Shown here piece by piece: positions 26,981 to 37,491 of a stretch of DNA of 64,000 bases. Both the position numbers and the translations under genes were made by a program. The notes under the pieces are model-generated. The model saw only the letters and a list, made by a program, of their open reading frames with translations. It made no database searches and was not told the DNA's origin. The stretch covers positions 372,001-436,000 of the forward strand of contig NZ_JABZEO010000002.1 in the NCBI RefSeq assembly GCF_013385175.1, read 5' to 3'. Numbering within the stretch: the first letter of the stretch is position 1; each line of letters starts with the position of its first letter. The stretch is from Allochromatium humboldtianum. GTDB taxonomy: Bacteria; Pseudomonadota; Gammaproteobacteria; Chromatiales; Chromatiaceae.

Positions 26981-28078
26981 TCAGTACGCTCCCAAGCCGA
27001 TCCCCGCCACCGGCGTTCCACAGTCCGGACAGACACCATGCCGGATCCGGTTCTCCAGTAGTTGGAAACCGTGACGGCGAATGAGCCGCGCGCCGCATCC
27101 GGGACAATGGGTGTCCTCACCGCCATCGCCCGGCAGATTGCCGACATAGACATACCGCAAGCCGACCTCCAGCCCGATACCGGCAGCGCGTCTCAGCGTC
27201 GCCGAGGGCGTGGGCGCGACATCAGCCATGTGATAGGCCCCGTGGAACCGCGAGACATGCCAGGGGATATCGGGCGAGACCGAGTGGATGAAACGCGCGA
27301 TCTCGCGCAGTTCCTCGTCCGAATCGTTGACGCCTGGGATCACCAGGGTCGTCACCTCGATCCAGACCCCGAGCGCGTGATAGCGAGCGATGGCATCGAG
27401 CACCGGCTGGAGCCTGATGTGACTGAGATGACGATAACTCTCGTCGCGGAAGAATTTGAGATCCACATTGGCTGCATCCAGCACGCCGGCCAGCTCACGC
27501 TGGGGCGCCTCGTCGATATAGCCGTTGGTGACGAAGATGTTGATCAGTCCCGCCTCGCGCGCCAGACAGGCCGTCTCATAAGCCAGCTCATAGAAGATCG
27601 TCGGTTCGGTATAGGTGTAGGCGATGGAGCGCGCCCCCGACGCCTGGGCCGCGCGCACGATCTGCGCCGGCGTCACGGGCTCGCCGGGCACCCGGTCGCC
27701 GAGCCGAGCCAGTTGGGGACAGAGCGGCGGTTCCTTTGCCGATGCGACCTCGTGCGACTCCAGATGCTTGGGCAGACGCTCGCGCGGCCACTGCGAGATC
27801 TCCCAGTTCTGGCAGAACTCACAGCGTAGATTACAACCGACGGTCGCGATCGAATACGCGCTCGAACCTGGATACACATGGAACAGCGGCTTCTTTTCGA
27901 TCGGATCCAGACTGCGCGAAATGACCCGATCGGCCACCAGCGTGAAGAGGGTGCCCTGACTGTTGTAGCGCACCGCACAGACACCGCGACCGCCATTGGG
28001 AATGATGCAGTCGTGCGGACAGAGCCGGCATTGGACGCGCTTGGCGTCGAGCCGGTCGTAGAAGCGTGCCTCCCTCAT
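26981..28078 (-). CDS. amrS: AmmeMemoRadiSam-system radical SAM enzyme
   Basis: A 365-residue radical SAM protein. The Fe-S motif CNLRCEFC is at residues 82-89 (Cys 82, 86, 89). An N-terminal Cys cluster VQCRLCPHDC...GVC and the family start block precede it. A C-terminal zinc-ribbon-like pair CPGCGARL and CPDCGTPV closes the protein. This matches AmrS, which in many genomes accompanies MEMO and AMMECR1 proteins. Neither partner gene is visible here. The modified substrate of the system is not known. It is followed by a terminator and preceded by the fusion ligase 41 bp upstream. Confidence 0.85.
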   Translation of the reverse strand: MREARFYDRLDAKRVQCRLCPHDCIIPNGGRGVCAVRYNSQGTLFTLVADRVISRSLDPIEKKPLFHVYPGSSAYSIATVGCNLRCEFCQNWEISQWPRERLPKHLESHEVASAKEPPLCPQLARLGDRVPGEPVTPAQIVRAAQASGARSIAYTYTEPTIFYELAYETACLAREAGLINIFVTNGYIDEAPQRELAGVLDAANVDLKFFRDESYRHLSHIRLQPVLDAIARYHALGVWIEVTTLVIPGVNDSDEELREIARFIHSVSPDIPWHVSRFHGAYHMADVAPTPSATLRRAAGIGLEVGLRYVYVGNLPGDGGEDTHCPGCGARLIRRHGFQLLENRIRHGVCPDCGTPVAGIGLGAY

Positions 28079-28119
28079 GGTTTGACCCTCCCAAACAGAT
28101 CATGGACCTTTCTGGGCGA

Positions 28120-30924
<2,805 letters not shown>

Positions 30925-30945
30925 GGGTTTATCGATACGTTCGGC

Positions 30946-31890
30946 TCAAGCCCGGTTCAGTCGGGCGTCGATCCGATTCCAGGCTGCCAGCACGGCCGCC
31001 CCCGCCGCCAGACCGATCAGCGCATTCATGACCAGGGGCGTCAGCGCGCCGAGTAGCGGCCCGAGTGTGGCGACGGCGCCGAGCGATTCGCCGAGATGTT
31101 CGATGGCATGATGCAGGAATGGCAGACCATGGACGATGATGCCGCCGCCGACCAGGAACATGGCGATGGTTCCGGCAACCGCCAGCGCCTTCATCAGCCA
31201 GGGCGCGGCGCGCAGCAGGATGCCGCCGAGGACGCGCAGCGCAACCGCCTGCCAGTCCTGGCCGGTGCGGCGGCTGAGATAGAGTCCGGCGTCGTCGAGC
31301 TTGACGATCCCGGCGACCAGACCATAGACGCCGATGGTCATGATGATCGCGATCCCGGTCAGCACCAGGATCTGGGTCAGAAAACTCGCCTGCTCGACCG
31401 TGCCGAGCGTGATGACGATGATCTCGGCGGAAAGCACGAAATCGGTGCGGATGGCGCCCCGGATCCTGTCGCGTTCCAGGGCCGCCAGATCGGTGTTCGG
31501 GTCGGCGAGCGCGGCGGTCAGCTCGGCATGATGGGCCTCGGCTTCCTCGTGGTGGCCCTGGCCGAACTTGTGGGCGATCTTCTCCACGCCCTCATAGCAC
31601 AGATAGAGTCCGCCGATCATCAGCAGCGGCAGGATCGCCCAGGGCGCGAGGGCGCTGATCGCCAGCGCCAGCGGCACCAGGATCATCTTGTTGACCGCCG
31701 ACCCCTTGGCCACGGCCCAGACCACCGGCAGCTCGCGTTCGGCGCGCACGCCGCTCACCTGCTCGGCATTGAGTGCCAGATCGTCGCCGAGCACGCTGGC
31801 CGTCTTGCGCGCCGCGACCTTGGTCAGAAGGGCCACGTCGTCCAGGACGGTGGCGATGTCGTCGAGCAGTACCAGTAGACTCGTAGCCAT
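30946..31890 (-). CDS. DUF808 (YedI-like) membrane protein
   Basis: A 314-residue integral membrane protein. It starts MATSLLVLLDDIATVLDDVA and has KVAARKTASVLGDDLALNAEQV, the typical DUF808 N-terminal signature, then at least five hydrophobic segments including ILVLTGIAIIMTIGVYGLVAG and ALTPLVMNALIGLAAGAAV. A TTG two codons upstream is an alternative start; I prefer the ATG at 31888-31890. The function of the family is unknown. The gene lies 21 bp upstream of the fusion ligase on the same strand. Confidence 0.85.
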   Translation of the reverse strand: MATSLLVLLDDIATVLDDVALLTKVAARKTASVLGDDLALNAEQVSGVRAERELPVVWAVAKGSAVNKMILVPLALAISALAPWAILPLLMIGGLYLCYEGVEKIAHKFGQGHHEEAEAHHAELTAALADPNTDLAALERDRIRGAIRTDFVLSAEIIVITLGTVEQASFLTQILVLTGIAIIMTIGVYGLVAGIVKLDDAGLYLSRRTGQDWQAVALRVLGGILLRAAPWLMKALAVAGTIAMFLVGGGIIVHGLPFLHHAIEHLGESLGAVATLGPLLGALTPLVMNALIGLAAGAAVLAAWNRIDARLNRA

Positions 31891-32097
31891 GTTCAAACCG
31901 CATCCAGGTTGTGGAAAAATCGTATCGCCAGGGTCGCCCAGGTCGGTCGTGGGCGCGGGAGTGCGGAGCCGAGGTCTCCCGCCGATCGCCGCCGAGCGTG
32001 GCCGGTTATTTCAACGCCATCCCGCGCTTGTGTCGAGCGGAGCGAGGGAGGAAAATCGCCTGCTGTTTTCGCAACGCCTTCGATCGAGACCCCTGCC

Positions 32098-32568
32098 ATG
32101 TCAGCTACACAGCGTTTTCTCTACCCACTGACCTTTCCACTGCGTCTGGTTCCCGGCACCCTGCACAGCCGCGCGCTGGCCGGCATCCTCAATCAGGTCA
32201 TGAAAGAGGCCCTGGCCGAGGGTGAACTGGACTTCCTGGAAGGTCGGCGCATGGCCATCGAGATCGACGACATCGGTCTGCGCTATCGGCTGGGTCTGGA
32301 GAACGGACGCATCAAGGGCTATGGCGACGAGCACCCGGCCGATGCCAGCATCGCCGGCGGTCTGCACGAGTTCCTGCTGCTGGCCGCGCGGCGCGAGGAT
32401 GCCGACACGCTCTTCTTCCAGCGCCGGCTACGCATGTCGGGCGACACCGAGCTGGGGTTGTATCTCAAGAACTTCCTCGACGCCTTCGAGCCGCCGGCAC
32501 GCTGGGCGCCCATGATCCGCACTCTCGAACGACTGGCCGACATGCGTCTGCCGGGCCGCAAGGCGTAA
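32098..32568 (+). CDS. ubiT: SCP2-domain accessory factor UbiT-like
   Basis: A 156-residue protein, MSATQRFLYPLTFPLRLVP..., with an SCP2 sterol-carrier-like lipid-binding domain. The segment RMAIEIDDIGLRYRLGLENGRI and the later RRLRMSGDTELGLYLKNFLDA match UbiT, which works with UbiU and UbiV in O2-independent ubiquinone synthesis. Neither ubiU nor ubiV is adjacent, which is unusual. The start was chosen at the ATG where the SCP2 family sequence begins; no strong ribosome site is visible. It is divergent from DUF808. Confidence 0.75.
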   Translation: MSATQRFLYPLTFPLRLVPGTLHSRALAGILNQVMKEALAEGELDFLEGRRMAIEIDDIGLRYRLGLENGRIKGYGDEHPADASIAGGLHEFLLLAARREDADTLFFQRRLRMSGDTELGLYLKNFLDAFEPPARWAPMIRTLERLADMRLPGRKA

Positions 32569-32593
32569 GCCGCTCACTCCCGCCAAACGACCA

Positions 32594-32629
32594 AGGGCGT
32601 CCAGGATCTCTGCCGATCCCGGAGGCCCT
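32594..32629. terminator. Imperfect hairpin between convergent genes
   Basis: The arms AGGGC..TCC.GGATC and GATCC.GGA..GCCCT form an interrupted stem of about 12 pairs between the ends of ubiT (32568) and the cytochrome b gene (32660). It is followed by only a short T-rich stretch on either strand. A shared bidirectional terminator is the simplest reading. Confidence 0.45.
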
Positions 32630-32659
32630 CGATGTTTCGAGACTTCGATCTCCGACCGA

Positions 32660-33313
32660 TCAGCGGATGTTCTCCGGCTCGTCCTTCAGCAGATAGGCCT
32701 CTTCCTCAGGCGTCAGATCCACATCGTCGAAGCCGTTGATCATCGGCATCAGGTGCTCTTTGAAGGAGTGCCCGGTGGTCAGCATGTAGATGTGCACCAG
32801 TACGAACACCAGGATGGCATAGGCCGCACCCGTGTGCACATAGGCCAGACCCGTCAGCCACTCACTGGCATGGGGCATGTCGCGCCACAGGAAATAGAAC
32901 AGATAGATCAGCCCCGTGATCCAGATCAGCGGAAAGAGCACGATCTTGAGCATCAGATAGGCCAGCGCCTGGAGCGGGTTGTGTTTGCGCCAGTACGCCT
33001 TGCGATAGGGGTGATGCTCGCCCTTGAAGATGCCGAAGCTGTAGAAATGGAACACCTTCCACATCCCGGACAGGGTCGGGATGAAATGGCGCCAGCTGCG
33101 GGTGGTGAACAGCCAGAAGGTGCCGAAGGCCCAGAGCAGGAGCAGCAGCAGGGCCGACAGGGTGTGGAGCGTGACGGCGGTCTCGAAGCCGATCAGATGA
33201 TGGAAGCCGTGCAGCCCGAAGCCGGAGAACAGCAGCACCATGATCAGCGCCATCTGCGCCCAGTGCCAGAAACGCTCGAACAGGCTGAAGATCTTGACGC
33301 GACGCATGGTCAT
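32660..33313 (-). CDS. Cytochrome b561-type membrane subunit
   Basis: A 217-residue membrane protein with four or five helices. Histidines positioned for b-heme ligation occur in FERFWHWAQM, VTLHTLSALL, GLAYVHTGAAY and FVLVHIYMLTTGHSF. The pattern matches the di-heme cytochrome b561/NarI-like 'thiosulfate reductase cytochrome b' family, which passes electrons from quinol to a periplasmic partner. The start overlaps the octaheme cytochrome stop by 4 bases, so it is almost certainly its membrane electron donor. It ends with an acidic cytoplasmic or periplasmic tail. Confidence 0.85.
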   Translation of the reverse strand: MTMRRVKIFSLFERFWHWAQMALIMVLLFSGFGLHGFHHLIGFETAVTLHTLSALLLLLLWAFGTFWLFTTRSWRHFIPTLSGMWKVFHFYSFGIFKGEHHPYRKAYWRKHNPLQALAYLMLKIVLFPLIWITGLIYLFYFLWRDMPHASEWLTGLAYVHTGAAYAILVFVLVHIYMLTTGHSFKEHLMPMINGFDDVDLTPEEEAYLLKDEPENIR

Positions 33314-34956
33314 GAGTGCTGTCCTCTGAACGATGAGATGATCCGGATCAGGGCATGTCCCAGGATTCCGGACAGGGTGCCGAGAACCGCGATGACGCCG
33401 ATCAGATCCAGCCAGCGATTGTGATCGCGGCCCGGCAGATAGAGACCTTTCAGACCGTCGAGTCGTCCGCCGACCGCATGACAGGACTCACAGCTCAGGG
33501 CGTCCTCCTTGGGCGCGACCATGTGGGTGATGGGCCAGTAGGAGACGGTCTCGACGAAGCCATATTGGCCAGAGTAGGGCAGTCCCGCCTTCTTCATGCC
33601 GAAGGCGATCGCCTTGCCCATGTCGTAGTTGCCCCAGTAGGAGCTGTCGTCCTCGCCCCACAGATGGGTATAGACCAGGGTGCCGTTGCCCACGTCGGCC
33701 GGCATCCAGGTGTACATCGGCTTGAACGGCCAGATGCGCGAGCGCCCGTCCTCGCGATCGCCGCTGAAGTCGTTGATGGCGATCGGTTGCCGGTCGATGT
33801 CGAATTTGGTGTCGATGGTGGTGTAGTTCATCTGGCCGTCGAACCAGCGATAGAGCGGCACCAGATTCTCGGCGTAGACGAAATCGCCTTTGATCGACTT
33901 GTAGGTGTAGCGGTGCTCGCCGTTGCCCTGAGTGTAACCGTGCTCGTGATAGCCCTCGCCGTTGCGGGTCTTGCCGGCGGTGCGCCAGTCCCAGTGGGTC
34001 ATGGTCGCCACGCCGCCGCGCGCGTACTCGGGGATGTGGCAGGTCTGACAGGCGAGGCTGGAGACGTGGTCGTTGCGCTTGAAGGAGGCGATGGAATCGA
34101 CTTCGTGCGGCGAGAGTCCATGACAGGACTCACAGGTGGCCACGTCGCGGCGCTGGCCGGGCAGTCCGGTGCCGTCCTGATCCTTGGCCTCGATCTGATA
34201 GCGGCTGCCGGCCCACAGATGCTTGTTGGTGATGTGGCAGGCGGTGCAGGCGAAGTTCAGTCCGTCGACGCCCATGTGCACGTCGAGCGAGCGCGGCGGA
34301 TGCTTCAGTGCCGAGGACAGATCGCCATGCTTGACGTTGTCCCCGCCGCCGCCGTTGAAGTGACAGGCGCCGCAGTTGGCGCGCTCCGGCAGACCGACGC
34401 TCTGGGCGATCCGGGTCAGATCCATCGGCGGCTTGCCCTCGAACATGACCGAGCAGGCGGGGCTACCGGGGCTGTTGGGCGTCTTGTAATAGGTGCCGGT
34501 GCGCTCGTGACAGACCAGACAGTCGATCTTGGTCTCGTCGGTGAAGTCGAAACCCTCGTCCTTCCAGCCGTAGCCGGCGTGACACTGGGCGCACATGCCC
34601 TCGTTGCCGCGCGCGTTGGTGCAGAAGTTGTTGACCAGATGCTTCTTGCCGAGCTGCTGACCGGTCGCCGGGTTCGTATATTCCCAGGTCCAGTGGATGT
34701 TGCGCATGAAGTGCCCGCCGGTCTCGGTGTGACAGCTCAGGCAGGCTTGGGTGACATCCGAACCTGTGGCGAAGGTTTGTTTCAGGATCTCGAACTTGGT
34801 GTGATCGGCGGTGCCGCCGGTCAGCGGACCCGAGATCTGTTCCGACGGGGTCGGGGTGGCCGGAGGCGTCGGCCATTGGCTCTGGGCGAGCGCACCGGTC
34901 GCGGCGAGCAGACCGGCGAGCAGCACGACCAGGACACGTCCGAGGAAGGGTGGCAT
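33310..34956 (-). CDS. Octaheme c-type cytochrome, tetrathionate reductase (OTR) family
   Basis: A 548-residue exported multiheme cytochrome. The signal peptide is residues 1-24. Eight CxxCH motifs are visible at residues 72-76, 122-126, 146-150, 195-199, 237-241, 275-279, 303-307 and 489-493, so all eight hemes have standard attachment sites. The layout of seven motifs in the first 310 residues and one near the end is that of the octaheme tetrathionate reductase family, some members of which also reduce nitrite or hydroxylamine in vitro. Unusually, a hydrophobic segment at about 516-540 suggests a C-terminal membrane anchor. The cytochrome b gene overlaps its end. In this organism a sulfur-oxyanion role is plausible but unproven. 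Confidence 0.85.
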   Translation of the reverse strand: MPPFLGRVLVVLLAGLLAATGALAQSQWPTPPATPTPSEQISGPLTGGTADHTKFEILKQTFATGSDVTQACLSCHTETGGHFMRNIHWTWEYTNPATGQQLGKKHLVNNFCTNARGNEGMCAQCHAGYGWKDEGFDFTDETKIDCLVCHERTGTYYKTPNSPGSPACSVMFEGKPPMDLTRIAQSVGLPERANCGACHFNGGGGDNVKHGDLSSALKHPPRSLDVHMGVDGLNFACTACHITNKHLWAGSRYQIEAKDQDGTGLPGQRRDVATCESCHGLSPHEVDSIASFKRNDHVSSLACQTCHIPEYARGGVATMTHWDWRTAGKTRNGEGYHEHGYTQGNGEHRYTYKSIKGDFVYAENLVPLYRWFDGQMNYTTIDTKFDIDRQPIAINDFSGDREDGRSRIWPFKPMYTWMPADVGNGTLVYTHLWGEDDSSYWGNYDMGKAIAFGMKKAGLPYSGQYGFVETVSYWPITHMVAPKEDALSCESCHAVGGRLDGLKGLYLPGRDHNRWLDLIGVIAVLGTLSGILGHALIRIISSFRGQHS

Positions 34957-35185
34957 GGGGGCTGACTCCAGGGGATGGATGGGCCCGCCTATCCTGGTGG
35001 CGGTCGCCCCGACGCGCCATGACATAGGGCAATCAAACTGCAATCGGTCGCGTCCCGGCCGACGGCATCGCGGCTCTGGACGTGGTTGAAAATCACTCTA
35101 GAATAGCGCGCGCCGTTGGTGGTTCCGTGCCAGTCGGTTCCGTCACATTCGTCTCATCGATCCCCGTGTTTTTAGGAGTTCCGGC

Positions 35186-35716
35186 GTGCTCGAACGCATC
35201 ATCGAACGTTTGCTCTATGCCAGCCGCTGGTTGCTGGCCCCGGTCTATCTGGCGCTCTCGCTGGTGCTCATCGCGCTCGGCCTCAAGTTCTTCCAGGAGA
35301 TCTATCATCTCTTCGCGCACATCATGGAGATGAGCGAGTCGGACATGGTGTTGCGCATCCTGGGACTCATCGACCTGTCGCTGGTCGGCAGTCTGCTGGT
35401 GATGGTGATGTTCTCGGGTTACGAGAACTTTGTCTCCCGCATCGACGTGCGCGAGGGCGACGACCAACTCGACTGGCTCGGCAAGCTCGACGCCGGCACG
35501 CTCAAGCTCAAGGTCGCCGCCTCGATCGTGGCCATCTCCTCGATCCATCTGCTCCAGGTCTTCGTCAACATCCCTCAGATCGAGAGCGAAAAGCTGAAGT
35601 GGTACGTCATCATCCATCTGACCTTCGTCGTCTCGGCGCTGCTGATGGGGATCCTGGAACGGATCGCCTTCGCCTCGCACCGCGAGCCGAGCGACCACAA
35701 ACAGGTCGGGCATTGA
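35186..35716 (+). CDS. UPF0114 (YqhA-like) membrane protein
   Basis: A 176-residue membrane protein with three or four helices. It begins GTG (35186) behind an AGGAGT ribosome site. It carries the family signature around [13 protein letters not shown] and [14 protein letters not shown], and a C-terminal [20 protein letters not shown]0114 proteins are widely conserved and of unknown function. It is divergent from the octaheme cytochrome and convergent with the GGDEF gene. Confidence 0.85.
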   Translation: MLERIIERLLYASRWLLAPVYLALSLVLIALGLKFFQEIYHLFAHIMEMSESDMVLRILGLIDLSLVGSLLVMVMFSGYENFVSRIDVREGDDQLDWLGKLDAGTLKLKVAASIVAISSIHLLQVFVNIPQIESEKLKWYVIIHLTFVVSALLMGILERIAFASHREPSDHKQVGH

Positions 35717-35726
35717 GGGACCGAAC

Positions 35727-36878
35727 TCAGCTCGGCTCCGGAACCGTGACGATCCGGTCGCGACCGCCCTTCTTGGCCGCGTAGAGCGCGCCATCGGCGG
35801 TCTTGAGCCACTGCTCGGGACTGGCCGGCGCGCCGAGTTCGGCGATCCCGATCGAGACCGTGACATCGAGTTCCAGATTCTCGTGCTCGATGCGCATGAT
35901 GCGTATCGTGTCGAGCAGGCGCTGCGCGAGCGGCAGGGCGCTCTTGAGCGAGGTGTCCTGCAGGATGGCCGCGAACTCCTCGCCGCCGTAGCGCGCGACG
36001 AAATCGCTCTTGCGCGGAAAGGCCTTGGTGCAGGCGTTGGCCAGCCGCTTGAGCACGGTGTCGCCGGCCGGATGCCCGTAGGTGTCGTTGATGCGTTTGA
36101 AGTGATCGGCGTCGATCATCAGCAGACAGGCCGGCTGGCCGGAGAGCTTACAGAGTTCGAACACCCGTTCGAGCTGTCGGTCGAACGCCTTGCGGTTGTA
36201 GAGGCGCGTCAGACCGTCCAGATCGTTTTCGCGCTGGGCCGCGTCCAGTTCGCCGCGCAGTGACTGGAGTTTGCCGTTCAGGTCTTGGAGCAGCCCCTGA
36301 TTACGCTTCGAGCGCTCACGCGCGATGCTGGAGATCAGATCGATGGCATTCATCGCCTCGCGGCTCAAGACCTCGATCGGGGCATTGTTCTCGATCGTGC
36401 TGCGTAGCTGGTTGATCACCTGCGTGACCTTGGCCTGCTCCTCCTGATCCTCGGCGAGCACCAGCCCCAGTGTCTGCACGAATTCGCCCATGACCTGGCG
36501 GGCACCCAGGATCTGGCGGTTGACATAGGACTGCTCGCTGCGCCGGATGCGGGTGACGAAGTCGCGCAGACCGCCCCAGTCGCGACGCGCACCCGGATTG
36601 GCCTCCGTGGCCGATGCGTCCTGGTCCTTGGCGGCATCCGGCGACGAGGCCATGAGGACGTGCCGGCTCCAGCGTTCGAGCTGCTCGGCCAGGGTCGCGG
36701 CCTTGATGTCGTCGAGATCGAAGGCGTATTTGCCCCAGGTGCGCAGCACCGAGGCGAGCTGATCGAGTGCCGCCTGTTCCAGGATCGCGAGCGTTTCGGG
36801 GTCGCCGGCATTGGCGGGCGCGGCGCTCGTCGTCTCGCTTGGAACGCCGCCGGATTCTCGTTTCCAGAATTTGACCAT
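35727..36878 (-). CDS. GGDEF-domain diguanylate cyclase
   Basis: A 383-residue soluble protein. Residues 1-215 are helical with no recognised sensor fold and end in a coiled coil (NGKLQSLRGELDAAQREN). Residues about 215-380 form a GGDEF domain with the active-site motif GGEEF at 298-302 and an allosteric I-site RKSD (R289, D292) five residues upstream. Cyclic di-GMP synthesis with product inhibition is therefore likely. The start MVKFWKRESG at 36876-36878 was chosen because the longer frame upstream looks non-coding. The PilZ protein at 8.1-8.5 kb is a possible receiver. Confidence 0.88.
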   Translation of the reverse strand: MVKFWKRESGGVPSETTSAAPANAGDPETLAILEQAALDQLASVLRTWGKYAFDLDDIKAATLAEQLERWSRHVLMASSPDAAKDQDASATEANPGARRDWGGLRDFVTRIRRSEQSYVNRQILGARQVMGEFVQTLGLVLAEDQEEQAKVTQVINQLRSTIENNAPIEVLSREAMNAIDLISSIARERSKRNQGLLQDLNGKLQSLRGELDAAQRENDLDGLTRLYNRKAFDRQLERVFELCKLSGQPACLLMIDADHFKRINDTYGHPAGDTVLKRLANACTKAFPRKSDFVARYGGEEFAAILQDTSLKSALPLAQRLLDTIRIMRIEHENLELDVTVSIGIAELGAPASPEQWLKTADGALYAAKKGGRDRIVTVPEPS

Positions 36879-37069
36879 GTCGATGCGCGCCCCTGGACGC
36901 TGGCTGATGTCTGCTCGGAAGGTCGGATGGAGAAGATTAGCGGGTTCGGGGCGGCTAGACGAGAGGCTCTTGACGTCGGTGCACGGAGCCGGGGATTCGG
37001 ATACGACATGGGCGCGACACGAGCCGTGCCGCGCCCATTGGAGTCTCCAGCTCGGCTGGAGGCCGGCGT

Positions 37070-37252
37070 TTAAGCCTTGTTCGTGTTGACGTCCATCGGG
37101 ATGTAGAGCAGGCACTTGCGGAAATACGCCGTCGCCAGGACGACGAAGCCGATCAGGCCGAGCGCGTTGGCGTTGGAGATGCCCCAGAGCAGGATGATGA
37201 CGCCGGCGATGGCGCGATAGAGTCTGTCTTTTTCACCAACATTCGTGGTCAT
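37070..37252 (-). CDS. DUF2892 (YgaP-type) small membrane protein
   Basis: A 60-residue protein, MTTNVGEKDRLYRAIAG..., with two short hydrophobic segments and the DUF2892 pattern N-x-G-x-x-D-R-x-x-R at the N-terminus and a Cys in the second half (YFRKCLLYIP). In other proteins this domain is fused to rhodanese (YgaP); here it stands alone. The ATG at 37250-37252 has CAGGAG 8 bases upstream. The function is unknown. Confidence 0.8.
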   Translation of the reverse strand: MTTNVGEKDRLYRAIAGVIILLWGISNANALGLIGFVVLATAYFRKCLLYIPMDVNTNKA

Positions 37253-37445
37253 GCGTGACACTCCTGGATGTGGTTATCGCTGTTCGATGGCTCGTCGGAC
37301 CCGTCGCGTTCAGCCGATTCGGGCCGCGAGCCGACCGAGTCTTTCGATGTACGAGACGCCGCGACGGTGTCGCGGGGGCATAACCATAAAACAAAAGGGG
37401 TTTGGACGAAACCCATTTGAAACAAAGCACGCTCCGGCATGACTC

Positions 37446-37481
37446 GGGCCTGAGGCGGCGCGGATGGCCGCGCCCAGGCCC
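37446..37481 (-). terminator. GC-rich hairpin downstream of the BCCT gene
   Basis: A strong interrupted stem (GGGCCTG...GGCG with CGCC...CAGGCCC) lies about 10 bp after the BCCT stop. No T-run follows on the minus strand, so termination is only a possibility; 3'-end protection is an alternative. Confidence 0.35.
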
Positions 37482-37491
37482 GCGCGATCAC

